DNA of 64,000 nucleotides from Phragmites australis (taxonomy: Eukaryota > Streptophyta > Magnoliopsida > Poales > Poaceae): positions 10,647,001-10,711,000 of the forward strand of contig NC_084933.1 in NCBI RefSeq assembly GCF_958298935.1, in the 5' to 3' direction. Below, piece by piece: positions 34,635 through 45,860 of the stretch. Below the pieces are notes generated by a model, which ran no database searches, had not been told where the DNA came from, and saw only the letters and a list, made by a program, of their open reading frames with translations. A program made the translations under genes and the position numbers. How positions within the stretch are numbered: position 1 is the stretch's first letter; every line of letters starts with the position of its first letter.

Positions 34635-36297
34635 CTTAAAATTAGAAGTTCCATCAAGTACAGCATTGAACTTCTAAATTGTGGCGACAGGAGAACATGT
34701 CGCCTCCATCTTGGTGAGTAAGCCATCAAATTCTGTACATTACATCGGCAGGTTAGAGAGGTCTCCTCGTTAACACACACTGTAGAGTTTTCGACCATCC
34801 TGAGTCAAATTAGCTCGATAGGATTCTTTGTACAACAGCTTGTATGTGTCCTTTGTCCCTTGTAATCTTACACATCAAAAATCCATTCTTTGATAAGCTT
34901 CAGGGCAGTTTGCCATGTACACTAATTGTTCAAAGAGTTTGCAGGTAGTCGTACCTGTTGTCAAAACTAGCCCTGCCTTTAGTAATAATATTTGAGCTCT
35001 TCCATAAGTTTTGTTCGCCAATCTGACTGTTCATGGACTATTATGTTTGTTCCCTCATTTCTTTCAAGAATTATTGTTGTGACAGGCAGGACTTTCAGTT
35101 ATATCAGATAAGTAGCTGATTGCAACTCTACTGTCGAGCTGACACCTGTAAGGGGTATTTGATGTGTGAAACATGTGCTGCTTATGTTTTATTCTGCATG
35201 TGAGCGTGATGCTATTCTCTCTAATTTGAAGCAGGTCTATTTCTCCCAGTGGGAACCCAGGCCGACTAGAGTGAGAGCTATGTTTTTCTTTCTAACCATG
35301 ACGGGTTACGATGCTTTCTGTTCTTATTTTTCCTCCTTGAATGAAAAGGATAGGGGTTCTGCTGATGCATCAAGGAAGAACCAAAAAAAAAAAAAGAGTT
35401 TAGGAATTAGGATTACACTACAAGATTGAACAGTGCCTGATTTTGGCTCTGTGAGAGAAGGCTTTTGCCTCAACAATAGCAGATTTTCTTAGAGCCATGC
35501 TAATCATCATAACTTTCGGCTTTAATTTGTTGAATGGCTTACAGAAGGTTCAGGAGCAATCTGTTTGGGGAGCCTATGCTTCTCCTTAGGATAAACTAAT
35601 GCAGAAGAGCAGCCAGTTAGCCTTAGTTTGTGTTTTCCTAAGTGACAGAACCACGGTTTATCTCGCCTAATTTTATGGCAAGTAAAACTACCCTTAGTGC
35701 CACCTTTACGTTGAAATTTACAATGACTTTTAAGGTTGACAGGAAGAGTTCATTTTGCGTCACTTGTTCAGGATTAGACCCACAAAAAATACAGGGCAAA
35801 CTGATGTTTCTTTTGTTATATAAAAAAAGAACCCACGTTTTTCATGAAAAATGAATTTCCATGAGCATTTAGTTACATGTTTTTGGATAGGCCTGCGAAG
35901 CTATCGCACGCATTTTCACTAAAGGGTTAAAGTTTGGCTTACAGAAAAAAAGGAGACTTTTGGTTGGCCTCCGTCTGCTGCGTCGCGCTGTTGTTAATGC
36001 ACGCGTTAAAAATGAAAAATCGATCTGCAAAAAGGAAAAGTAAAGGGGGGACCTGTTAAAAAAAGGAAAAGTAAAAGATCATCGATCACTGAGCTAGGCC
36101 TTTCTCTTTACACGCCGAGATGGATGGATGAATCGATCTTCAGTTTAGAAGTGCCCTAAAAGGCTCAAAAATCACCAAAGAGAGTGTTTAAAAAACAATC
36201 GGAAGCTCTGCAGGAGATAAGGATAGATAGAAGTATCGGTAATGCTCTGCTCCAAAAGTTCTAAGGATAAATAAAAAATCGGACATCGGATGTTAAA
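34635..36297 (+). other. TT9 3' UTR and downstream flank
   Basis: After the stop codon the sequence is non-coding. The 3' UTR probably covers the first several hundred bases, but no single poly(A) signal stands out. An A-rich tract occurs at 35384-35397. No other gene is recognised. Confidence 0.5.
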
Positions 36298-36602
36298 TGC
36301 AACATAAAAAATAACCGTGACAATAAATTTTTATAATGTCTGTAATATTACATGTAAATATATGAAATATTGTAGATGCGAAAATATAGAAATTAACTCA
36401 AATGGATAATTTTTTTCGGATCTGGATATTTGTGCTATTTTGATGCATGAATCGAGTGCAACAAAAAAAATAACTTCTGCAACAAATTTCTATTATGTCT
36501 GAAACATTAAATTTGGACATCTGAAACATTGAAGATGCAAAATATAGGAATTAACTCAATTGAATAATTTTTAGTCCAGATCCGTGTGCTATTTTGGTGT
36601 AT
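36298..36602. repeat. Two-copy tandem repeat, unit about 150-159 bp
   Basis: Copies 36298-36456 and 36457-36602 both run from TGCAACA...AAAATAAC through TGAAA(T/C)ATTG(T/A)AGATGC and ATTAACTCAA to TGTGCTATTTTG. They are diverged (several substitutions and small indels). The repeat is AT-rich and non-coding. Confidence 0.75.
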
Positions 36603-37826
36603 TTTTTGATGTTGCAAATATTGTTTTTAGATGTTACACACGTCAGTTTTTGATGTTGCAACGAGTAGTTAAAACGTCTTATATATCGGACGTCCGGAAG
36701 CTAGAATCTTTCTAAGAGGTATAGAACATCTTTTCGGGGAAAAGATCGGGTAGGCTGTGTACCATCAAATTTATTCTGATTTTGTGCAAAGCACTCTTGT
36801 GTACAGAACTTAAATACTTAAGGAATTTGTTATCTACGATTCGATCTTTTTTCCCTCAAGTCCAAGTGATCTATTATTGAGATTAGTTAAACAGTTGATT
36901 ATATGCTAACTTATGGACAAAAAGTATGACTTATGTTTTTTAGAAAAAAAAAATAGTAACGTTGCAAATAGACAGTTCCGTCGCTTCTCCACCTGTCTAT
37001 TTACTCTCGGTCTGCTTTGATCTGATGGCCAAAGTCGCTCGCCAGAGAAAAATGATTGAAATCCCTTTAAATTTCGGTCACTTTAATGTTAAGCATGCAC
37101 CAGATGAACTTGCAGGCTTATCACAGTTTAGGATGCACATCTTGACGAAGATCTAAGGGCCTAAAATTTATTGAAACATAAGAACTTTCCAAATCGAGAG
37201 CAAAACAAGAACTCAAAAGCATAGGGTGGTGCCTGCAAATTCCCCGCCTCCCACAGGCGGCGGCGCGCCCAAGGCAGTGCGCGGCGGTCTTTTCCGGCGT
37301 GCATGCGGCCAAAGCAGCGGAGCGCGAGGAAAGCAACGCGTCCAACCAAAAAGCACCCGTCCCCTCCGGTGCAGTCCGGTCTCCACCACGGCGGGTCACC
37401 GGCGGCTGGAGTCAGCAAGTGAATCCGAGGAGGAAAAGAAACGGGGTGCCTGATAGAAAGCGAAAGGAAAGCGATAGAAAAGCTCTGTCCCTCTCGCCGT
37501 CGTCGCGTCTGCTTTCTCGCATCTCGCATCGGAACCTGCAATATTCCCTCTTCCCGTCGCCGTCGGAGACCATGCCCGGCGCCATGCATCGTGTCCGTGC
37601 AATGCGTGTAACCCTTGTGTCCTATCTCGTGTTTTTTTGCAGAGATTGCACGATGGATGTTCAGAGTTCCCCAGTTGCATTTTACGGCTAAATAGATGCA
37701 TTATATTTGTAGGACATATGAGATATAACCCCACCCTACCCTCCAATTCTCCATTTCTAGACCACAATCCTTTTACATACATACCACACAGTAGTCTCTC
37801 CAAAAAGGGAGCAAAAATTGGTGAGC
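36603..37826. other. Spacer between the convergent TT9 and SMXL genes
   Basis: The segment 36962-37156 is open on the plus strand and reads protein-like but unrecognised. 37.2-37.6 kb is GC-rich and open in several frames on both strands, without a recognisable domain. The last 100 bases are probably the SMXL 3' UTR. No gene is called. Confidence 0.4.
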
Positions 37827-40800
37827 TCAGTCCACGTGGACCCTACTTGGAAGGACGGAGCCCATGAACCCTGTCCCTCGGACCCCACCACCAGGCCCCA
37901 CCCCAAGCACCACCACCTTCCCGCCATTTTTGACCGTTGCCGCCGCCACCGCCGGTTCGAGCACCTCCGCGGCCCACCTCTCCAGCACCTCGTCAAGGAA
38001 GTGTCCCGACGCCGTGGCGAGCGCCTGCGCTGCGTCATCGGCAACGCGCGCCTCTCGCCCGAGCGCCGCGGCGAGCCTTGCGCGGATGGCGGACGCGGCC
38101 TGGCGGTTCTCGCTGAGGGTGACGACGTGGGTGGCAACCGATTGGAGGAGGCTGTCAGGGTGCCCCTGCTCGCTGGCATCGCCTTCATGGGTTATGTCGC
38201 TGGGAACGGCTTCGTCATCGTCGCTGCTGCCTTCGTCGGTGTCCTCCTCGGCACAGAGGTTGAGGTCAAGGCCGCGGCCGGCGTCATGCCGTGGCCGCTT
38301 GCACTCTCTCTGTGGTGACTCTGTCTTCCTCTTGAGAACGCCGGATGACGCATCGTCTTCTGAACAGAGCCGCAGGCTGATCACGTCGCCGGCGCCACTA
38401 GTGAACTTTGATGTTGTCAGGACGAGGATGGAGTCCGAGAGATCGAGTTCTTGGCCGCCCTGATCCTTGAGAGAACCGCTCTTCAACGCTGTGACGAGAC
38501 AGTCGACGACGTCCTGTGGCGCGTGCTCGATGTCGTCGACGACGAGCACCAACTTGTTGCCGCCGATCGTGTGCGCTCTCGAGAGAACGTCTGAGCAGAA
38601 CTCCTCTGCGCAGCTGAAATTGCACGGACCAACGCAGACGACGCGATCAGCTGAGCCGCAGCGCGTCTCGGCAATCACCGTGGCCACGCGGCGCGTGGTG
38701 GCATGGTCGCTCCCCTTGACGTACAGCCAGACGCCCTTCCGCCCATTCCCCCCACAGCCAGCAACCACCGCCTCGGCAATCTCCGCGACGACGTCGCTGG
38801 GCTGCCACGGGATGTTCCTGCGCAGCCTCCGCTCCAGCTCGCGCGCCTCCGCTGAACCATCACCGCCCGCCGGGGCGCGGCCGTGGGATGTCGCGGAGTC
38901 CGAGAGCGGGAGGCTGCCGAGAGCGAGCGTCGTCCCCACGCTCAGGCCCTCCGGCTCCCTCAGCGAGCTCAGGCCCCAACGAGACAGCGGCGATGGTGGT
39001 GACCACTGGCCCCTGCCCTTGCCGTGCTCCACCAGTCCCTCCAAGCCCAAGAACCCTGCGACGCTTGGCTTGCTCTGTTTGCCCGGTGACAAGTAAGAGC
39101 CAGACCACCATGGGCATAGAGCAGAGCATGGATCGGTGCAGATGTGAAGCTTTCTGCACAGCCGGCTCCATTTCCTCTTCAGCTCAATCAAATAATTCTC
39201 CTAATCATCAAAGAGAACAGGAAAAAAAAAATGTCAATTAGACCGTGTTCTTAAGTTCGCGTTGAGATATATTGATCATGGACATGGCAAGAACTACATT
39301 GACATGTTCTCTGATTGTTCTGTTCCTCGTACCTTGTGTAGTGATTGATCAGCCAGTGGCTTGTCTGGAACCAACCAACCAGGGAGGCTGGCGCGCTGGC
39401 CCTCCGCGTCAGCCTCTGCCTTCACGAGCGACGCCTCCCTCTCGTAGTTGTTGGTGCACTCGGTGCAGAGCACCAGCTTCTCTTCTTGCTCTTCTTTCAA
39501 AGCAAAAGCCATCGGCTCTGCGGCCATTCCGAAAGGACTCTGGGCAAGCCGCTGCATTGCCACCATGGCCGGCTGCATCTGTGTTGCTCCGGCACTAGAC
39601 AAGGACAAACAAAGCCATGTTAAGCACATTCACACTAGTACAAGGCAATGACAAAGCGTGTACTATATGATAGGTTGTTATATGGTATTTGTCAAACAAT
39701 ACGAGCAACAAATAATTGAATACACAATGTTTTGTTTTTTCTTTTGTTCCAAGTTAAACATTTATATGGGTGTCTGAAATTTCCTTCTGAACACAGGTGG
39801 AGAAGATAAGTACCATGAGTAAATTGTTGACCAGTGTAGCCAAGAACAGGGCAATGAATGATAAGAACATAATTGAAGCTAGCCAGAGACATACATTTGT
39901 TTACTAGATTTTCTCCCCCAACACAGAAATGTGAACGATCCTGTGAAAGGTTCCATCATTGCAAGGGAAAAGGGCGCAACGCAGAATCAGATCAGTCTGA
40001 CGCGTCCGCCCACTGCATTGGCGTACCAAAAGGGCTCAGCAGGAAGCCAGGCAGCAACTGTTGCTGCACCAGATGAAGCCCTTTTTTCGTGAAGCAGAAA
40101 CTGATCAGTTCAGACGATGGAATCTCTGCGGCAGAGGCTGGAAAAAAGGCTACCACCCCATTCCCCAAGAACAACCATTTCTTTTCTTCTTCTTCCGCTG
40201 ATCACCTCTGCAAGTTTCTAGTTTCTACAACCGTGTGTTCGTATGACAAGAGGTTTGTCATTAATGGCAACTAGGAACTAGAGTAGTAGTAGATGTTGGC
40301 TTATAGGGAGGTTCTTGCAAGATGTATGATCTGACCAACTTGTCCTTTTGCTTGTTCTAGACAGCAAGACATCAATGCAGATTGCAGAAGCAAGAATGCT
40401 GCAACAGTGAGCATGCACTGAGCAGCTCGCAGGAGAGCAAGGATGCAGCAGCACAAACACAAGCAGAGACAGAGTGACAGACACATGCAGTACAAAGGCA
40501 TGGTGGTAGGCTAGTAGCTAATACTGTACGTGAGGCAGGTTTCTTGCTTGCTCACCTTGGGGAGGATGAGGAACGGAGGTTGTTGAGGGCCAGGCCGGTC
40601 CCGCCGCCGGTGGGGACCACGACCGCCTGCAGGGCCCAGGCGGCATCCAGCGACGGTGACTGCCGCCGGCGCCGCTGCTGCCACTGCATGTACGTCTGGT
40701 AGCTCGCAGTAGCCACGAGCCAGGCGCGGCCGCGTGAGGCACGGAGGTCGTCGAGGAGGCGGCCCAGCTCGGCGACCATGTGCTCCACGGGGCTGTACGA

Positions 40801-42030
40801 CGAGGCGGTCTGGTGGTGGTCGGTCCCGGCGCCGGCGGGCGGCTCCTCGTCCAGCGTCCACCTCAGGTCGCCGACGTAGACAACCAGCCCGCCGCCGCGC
40901 TGGAGCTGGACGGCGTCCACGCTGCGCCGGAGCTCGGCCGCCCTGGCGTCTACGTCGGCGCGGCTCATGAGCCGGACGTGGACGTAGGAGAGCTGCAGCT
41001 TGAGGAGGTGCGCGCCGGCGAGCACCTCTGGGACGTCGCCGCGCTCCAGGCGCCGCAGCAGCTCGCCGGACACGGCCTCCGCCATGGACACCGAGTCGCC
41101 GACCACCACGGGGTTGCTTCGCCTCCCCTGTTTCCGGACCATCACCTCCAGGACTGCATGCACGTCCTCCTGGACGCAGGACGAGGCGGCCATGCCCGGG
41201 CCCGGCGCGGCCAAGAACTGCGCCGGCCACAGCCCGAAGCCGCCACGTTTGCCTCCGGGGTTGGCAATGCTGGGGTCGAGGAAGAAGTGGGGAGGGATGG
41301 CCGGCGGCGTCGGGGGAGGAGAGGAGGAGGACGAGGGCGGTGGCATGAGGGCGCCCTCCTCCTCGAGGTTGCTTTTAACGGTGGCGCTGGAGAAACCGGC
41401 CTCCCGCATGACGCGACTCACGCTGGGGTCGTCGAGGATGGAGATGACGAGCTGGTCTAGCTCTACCTTGATTGCGAGCAGCGGCTGCGTTTGCTGCTGC
41501 GCCGTGGCTGCGGGTGTCGGGGCTGGTGGCGGCTGCTGGAGCTCGACGCAGCCGCGGCGCTGGTTGGCCTGCGCGCGCTTGAGCGCGGCGATGAGCGCGT
41601 TGGAGAGCGTGGGGCTGGGCTGGACGAGCGACGACGCGAACGGCGACGAGGAGGCCCCTGACGGCGGCGAGTGCGGCCCGGAGGCGGGCAGCCGGTTGAG
41701 CGCGACATTGAAGCAGAGCTCGAGCGCGCGGCACTGCAGCGGGTGCGCTGCGGCAGTCGCCGGGGACGACGCCCCTGACGCCGAAGGGTGCGACCGCAGG
41801 CACGCGCGCTTGAGCAGCCCGTACGCCGCCGCCGGAGACGGCGACGAGGAGGAGGAGAAGGCCGCGAGCGGCGCCGAGCACGCGGCGGGGCCGTTCAACA
41901 GCGCGAACGCGACGTGCAGCGGCGTGACCTGCGCATGGCCCCGGCGGCGCGCGAGGGCGAGCGCGAGCTTGAGCACCGCGGCCGCCTCGGCGGTGAGCGT
42001 CTGGTGGATCGTGTAGGCCCCCGCCCGCAT
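37827..42030 (-). CDS. SMXL: SMAX1-LIKE (SMXL3/4/5-type) Clp-ATPase-like co-repressor, 3 exons
   Basis: Exons on the minus strand are 42030-40556, 39594-39333 and 39200-37827, with introns of 961 and 132 bp. Donors are AAG/GTGAGC and AAG/GTACGA, acceptors end in TAG, phases agree, and 3111 nt give 1036 residues. The start MRAGAYTIHQTLTAEAA is the conserved family N terminus; an in-frame ATG 28 codons upstream is rejected. Residues 1 to about 190 form the double Clp-N region (RRGHAQVTPLHVAFALL). The first AAA-like part is in exon 1, exon 2 holds the LCTECTNNYERE segment, and exon 3 the second ATPase-like domain. That P-loop is degenerate (KGSDHATTRR, about residues 741-750), the RGKT degron of SMAX1/D53-type members is absent, and an EAR motif LDLNL lies at 890-894 (38256-38270). 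The family acts in the nucleus through TOPLESS co-repressors. SMXL3/4/5 members in Arabidopsis drive phloem formation and are not strigolactone/karrikin targets. The subgroup assignment is inferred from N-terminal likeness and the missing degron. Confidence 0.9.
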
Positions 42031-42282
42031 CCCCCACCACCCCTGCCACCCTCGTGCGTGTCTCGCCAAGCTTCTTTCTAGTGCTCCTCGTGACAAGATG
42101 CCCCTCGAGCTCACTCTCGCTGGTCTTTCTTGCTCGAATGTTGAGAGGCAACGCAGTGGTGTGTCTGAGCTTCTTCTCTCCTTCTCAGATCAGATTCTCT
42201 CTCTCTCTCAGGTTGTCCTTCTCGGCAATGTATTATATGTAGCTAGTGCTGTTGCCTCCTTTTATGGCCGCTTTTCTTTACC

Positions 42283-42289
42283 TTTATAG
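42283..42289 (-). promoter_or_regulatory. TATA box of the SMXL gene
   Basis: The minus strand reads CTCTATAAAGG, about 255 bases upstream of the start codon. The leader that would follow contains a GA-rich (minus-strand) tract at about 42197-42211, common in plant 5' UTRs. Confidence 0.5.
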
Positions 42290-42491
42290 AGTATTGTGGC
42301 TACCTAGCTCAAGCTCACTCACTGGCGGGCGCACAATTTTGAATTTAGGGGTACATACTATATTATATAGCTAATTTTTTCATGACCATAAATATTAAAT
42401 GACGATAAGATCTAAGTAAAAATTATTTATATTAATATCAACATCTAAGGTAATATGAAAGAACTAAAAAAATTGAAATTTAATATTAAGC

Positions 42492-42619
42492 GTATGAGCA
42501 TAAAACCATAACTCATGTATGGCAACAGCTATACTGTATGTGAGCATATGAAATTGTATGAGCATAAAACCATAACTCATGTATGGCAACAGCTATACTG
42601 TATGTGAGCATATGAAATT
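42492..42619. repeat. Perfect 64-bp tandem duplication upstream of SMXL
   Basis: Two adjacent 64-bp copies (42492-42555 and 42556-42619) start GTATGAGCATAAAACCATAA and end GAGCATATGAAATT with no difference seen. They lie about 200-335 bp upstream of the TATA box on the minus-strand gene, in the proximal promoter. Identity of the copies implies a recent duplication. Confidence 0.95.
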
Positions 42620-42720
42620 GATGGTAAGCTTCCCTCCCTGTGAAATTTAATGTTCTAGTGTTAAGGCACTTCCAATTTATTTGTAATTGGATCACTTTGA
42701 AATCATATTGATTTCTATTA

Positions 42721-42967
42721 CTCAGTCAAAAATACATGACATTTTGATTTTCACGGTCTTCAATGCGCAACTATGACATTATTTTTATTATAATATAGTT
42801 ATAATATATAATAAAAAATATAATATTATGAAAACATTTTTTAAGATAAATCTACATGTATGATTTTCATGTTTTCAAACTAAATATTCTAGAAACTATT
42901 GACGGTCAAAAATTTTAAATTTGATCAAGATTTGGTCAAAATATTAAGTATTTATGACCGGAGGGAG
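42721..42967. mobile_element. Stowaway-like MITE upstream of SMXL
   Basis: TA dinucleotides flank a 247-bp AT-rich element (42719-42720 and 42968-42969). The right end is TGACCGGAGGGAG, the Stowaway/mariner terminal motif in reverse. The left end CTCAGTCAAAAATACATGAC is a degenerate partner. No coding sequence. Confidence 0.65.
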
Positions 42968-42969
42968 TA

Positions 42970-44150
42970 AGTTGATTACATAGGTCCTCTCAGCCTCAGT
43001 ATGCACTACAATTGTGTAATATACTTGTGTACAAGGATTTAGTACTTTAGTAGTTTAGTGGTTTTTTTATCTTGAGGGTATCCTATTAGTAAAAGGAAGG
43101 CTGCTAGTCTCTAGAATTGTTTATCGTAACATGAATAACTGCATCTGACAGTTAACCTTGGGCTGATTAAAACACAGGTCAAGTATTGGAAGTATCCATG
43201 GCCAAACCTTTGGCAGATAACCTAGATAAGAAACCCGATCGTTCACACAGGCCGGGAGGAGATCCTTATGGTGCTTATGGACTATGATTCGCTTCAGCAG
43301 TTCATCAAGTATCAGAAGTTTAGAACAATAGTGAGTCAGTGATTGAGTTGAGACATTGAGTGATGTACCAGTGTCGCTGTTGTTGCTGCTGTCGCCGTGC
43401 CTCCCTCACCTTACCGGCTGCCCTGTCCACGCTTGCGACGCAACTGCCGCAGCGCCACCCTTCCTTGCTCACGCTAGTGGTGCGACCACTTCCACGCCGC
43501 CCTTCCTTGCTCGCACCCACGGCGCAGTTGCCGTCGATGACTGCCATCTCGCCGCCACGGCGCCACCACACACCGCAATACGAGTTGCCTTAAGCCCTTT
43601 TTGAGTGAGGTCATGTGCAAATCAAGCCGATAGGGTCAGCGGCTTAACGCACTGGGAAAATGGGGAATGAGCTGTGGGAGATTGAGAGTGGGACTGTTGA
43701 CCGTATGCGTGTGGAAAGTAAATTCTATAAGATACTATTCAGAAATACCTTCGTGAGACCCCATTCATGACATCAATCCTGTGATCCAGTAGCTTTGCTG
43801 AAGAGGAGAGAGAGGAAGTGGAAACATGTCATCATAGGAGAGAGTGTCTTTCGTAGGATCAGGTCCTATAGAATTTGCTTCCATACGTGTGGGCTTTGTC
43901 GGCTTGGCTTGGGTTGAGATTGGAGAATATGAACTATTGTAAATTTGTACAAAAATTTGAATGTACATATCTTCACTCATATCCCTGAGCTCACTCCATC
44001 CATGCACCATGCTGAGTGAGAAGGGAGACGGGTGGGTTTGTCTCTTCATCGAGGGTGTTGTTGTGCCTTTGCGAAATTTTTTAGCTTAATTTAAATTAAT
44101 ATTTTAATAATAGCACATGAGAATCTAATATTCTAGGAAGTAGTCTCTTT
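42970..44150. other. Intergenic DNA with a GC-rich low-complexity segment
   Basis: 43.37-43.6 kb is C-rich with imperfect internal repeats (CCACCCTTCCTTGCTC and CCGCCCTTCCTTGCTC) and is open in several frames; no protein family is recognised. The rest is unremarkable. Confidence 0.45.
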
Positions 44151-44280
44151 TATCACGCCAAAGTAATTGGTGTGACTCCCGCTTGGTCACGCCAAAGAGT
44201 TTGGCATGACCAAGGAGCCACGCTGGTGCCCGCCCGGCGCCTGGCCACACGTTGCGCCGATGTGGCAGGCCTGAGTTGCG

Positions 44281-44591
44281 CCATGGGTCTTGGCGCCGAT
44301 CGAGAAGTGAAATTTCCTATTGATCTTTTGCTCGGTATGTCCCCGATTTTAAAGAGATCTTATCGGATGCCGCCAAATAAATTAGCAGAGTTGAAGAGGC
44401 AGCTTCAAGAGTTGCTATCAAAGGTTTTCATTCATCCGAGCTCCTCACCTTGGGGATGTCCGACACTTTTTGTGAAGAAGAAGGATGGTACTTTGTGGAT
44501 GTGTGTGGATTATCGTCCGCTCAATGCTATCACCGTCAAGAACAAGTATCCTCTTCCACGAATTGATATATTGTTCGATCAGTTGATCGGT
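44281..44591 (+). pseudogene. Ty3/gypsy reverse transcriptase fragment
   Basis: The plus strand reads the N-terminal part of a gypsy RT: a [18 protein letters not shown] block, then [17 protein letters not shown], then [20 protein letters not shown]. It stops abruptly after [10 protein letters not shown], before the catalytic YVDD motif, where unrelated LTR-like sequence begins. It is a cut-off fragment with no protease or integrase nearby. Confidence 0.85.
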
Positions 44592-44599
44592 GCTTGGGT

Positions 44600-45800
44600 T
44601 TCTCCAAAATTGGTTCGATCAGTTGATCAGTTGATCGGTGTTTGGACCAGATGGTCTGGCTCTTTGAAGTTTTACACGCCAGATAGTCCGACGCTCTGAA
44701 GTTCTACACACCAGAGTGTTTTGTGCAGAGTAGAAATGGATCAGTTGGCAAAAGAAGATATGCAAGCCGGATGGTGCGGCGATTGAGTGGTAAACACGTT
44801 GGAACATCCAGTGTTCACAGTGGTTTTGAGTGGATATCCAACAGCTAGTTTTTGAAGGATGTACACATCGGATGGTCTGGTGAGTACAATCTTTCTACAC
44901 CGGATTATCCGGCGTATATAGAAAAGTTGAGCCATTAGAGCAATGACTAATCCATGGGGTTAATGCTATAAAATACAGTTCCACTCGATCATTTGAAGGT
45001 GTGGCTGTCCAGGGGAAGCTCATAGACACTTGTGAAGACATCCAAGCCACCGAAGTGCTAAAAGTTATCATCCAAGGCAACTAGCACAGAGATTAGTGAG
45101 TAATTAGTGCTATTAGGCCTAGAGAAAAGTGTTGCTAGGTGTTACTGCCTAGAGAGTGGATTAAAGAGTGATCCTACCATGTACTAAGTGGTACACTGGT
45201 ACCTTAGAGTTTTGGTGACTCGTTGGCACTTTGGACTTTGATGGATCAAGCTTGTTGACCCTCTCACTTGGTGTGGAGCGACAGCAAGATATATGTACGA
45301 GGACAAAGAGACCTTTGCCTTGGTGGCTCAAGCTTCAAAGTGAAGACGACGACAAGTGACCGAAAGAGATACTAGTGGTGAGGTCTTATCTTGGTGGCTT
45401 GGTGGCTCTACCCACTTGAGGCCTTGCCTTGGTGGCTTGGTGACTCGAGGGCCATGACTGGAAGAGCCTTGGCGATTGAGAGCATATCCTTAGTGGAGCT
45501 TTAACATAAACTAGGTTGGTGTTTATGCTATCAATACAAAAAGATAAAAATCACTTATGCGAGTTTGCTCTCTCTACCTCATTTATGTTTTTGCATTTAC
45601 ATACTTGCAATTTACCTTCATAGAGTAGTTTGCTAGGTTTGGCTATATGTTGCAAAACTCTTTTAATCGGTAGAGTAGACACACTAGATAAGACTAGAGA
45701 ACGTTTAGATAGAAATTGATATATGTTTATCTAGTGAAGTTTTTGGAGCCAATTAGTTTTAGGTGCCTTAACTCATCCCCCCTCTTAGAGCGTCACCAAT
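44600..45800 (+). repeat. LTR remnant with CCGGAT(A/T)GTCCGG-type motifs, probably Copia
   Basis: Repeated short motifs such as GGATGGTCTGG, CAGATAGTCCG and GGATTATCCGGCG (44.64-44.93 kb) are typical of certain grass LTRs. The right part (45.1-45.8 kb) has stretches like CCTTGGTGGCTCAAGCTTC and ends with a C-rich CATCCCCCCTCTTAGAGC, as in the 3' part of SIRE/Maximus-type Copia LTRs. No gag or pol is attached. Class and borders are tentative. Confidence 0.4.
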
Positions 45801-45860
45801 CCCTACAGCCAACGATGCAGCCAAGGAAGGGAGTAGACACACGCGAGGGCCTCCATCTCC

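Noticed and set aside
37161..37589. A 142-codon minus-strand frame in the convergent spacer
   Set aside because: It is Arg/Gly-rich with no recognisable domain, and overlapping frames are open on the other strand. Treated as GC-driven.
38888..39241. Plus-strand and other minus-strand frames across SMXL exon 3
   Set aside because: They are shadows of the SMXL coding frame and show no domain.
41000..42016. A 338-codon open frame on the plus strand
   Set aside because: It lies antisense over exon 1 of SMXL, in a very GC-rich region where shadow frames are expected. The minus-strand frame has clear family motifs and splice sites.
37827..42030. Interpretation as a true HSP101/ClpB disaggregase
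   Set aside because: The P-loop is degenerate, an EAR motif is present and the exon structure and N terminus match SMXL rather than HSP101.
42031..42114. Upstream in-frame ATG giving 28 extra residues on the SMXL protein
   Set aside because: The family starts at MRAG...TLT. The extra residues are not conserved-looking and lie in the 5' leader.
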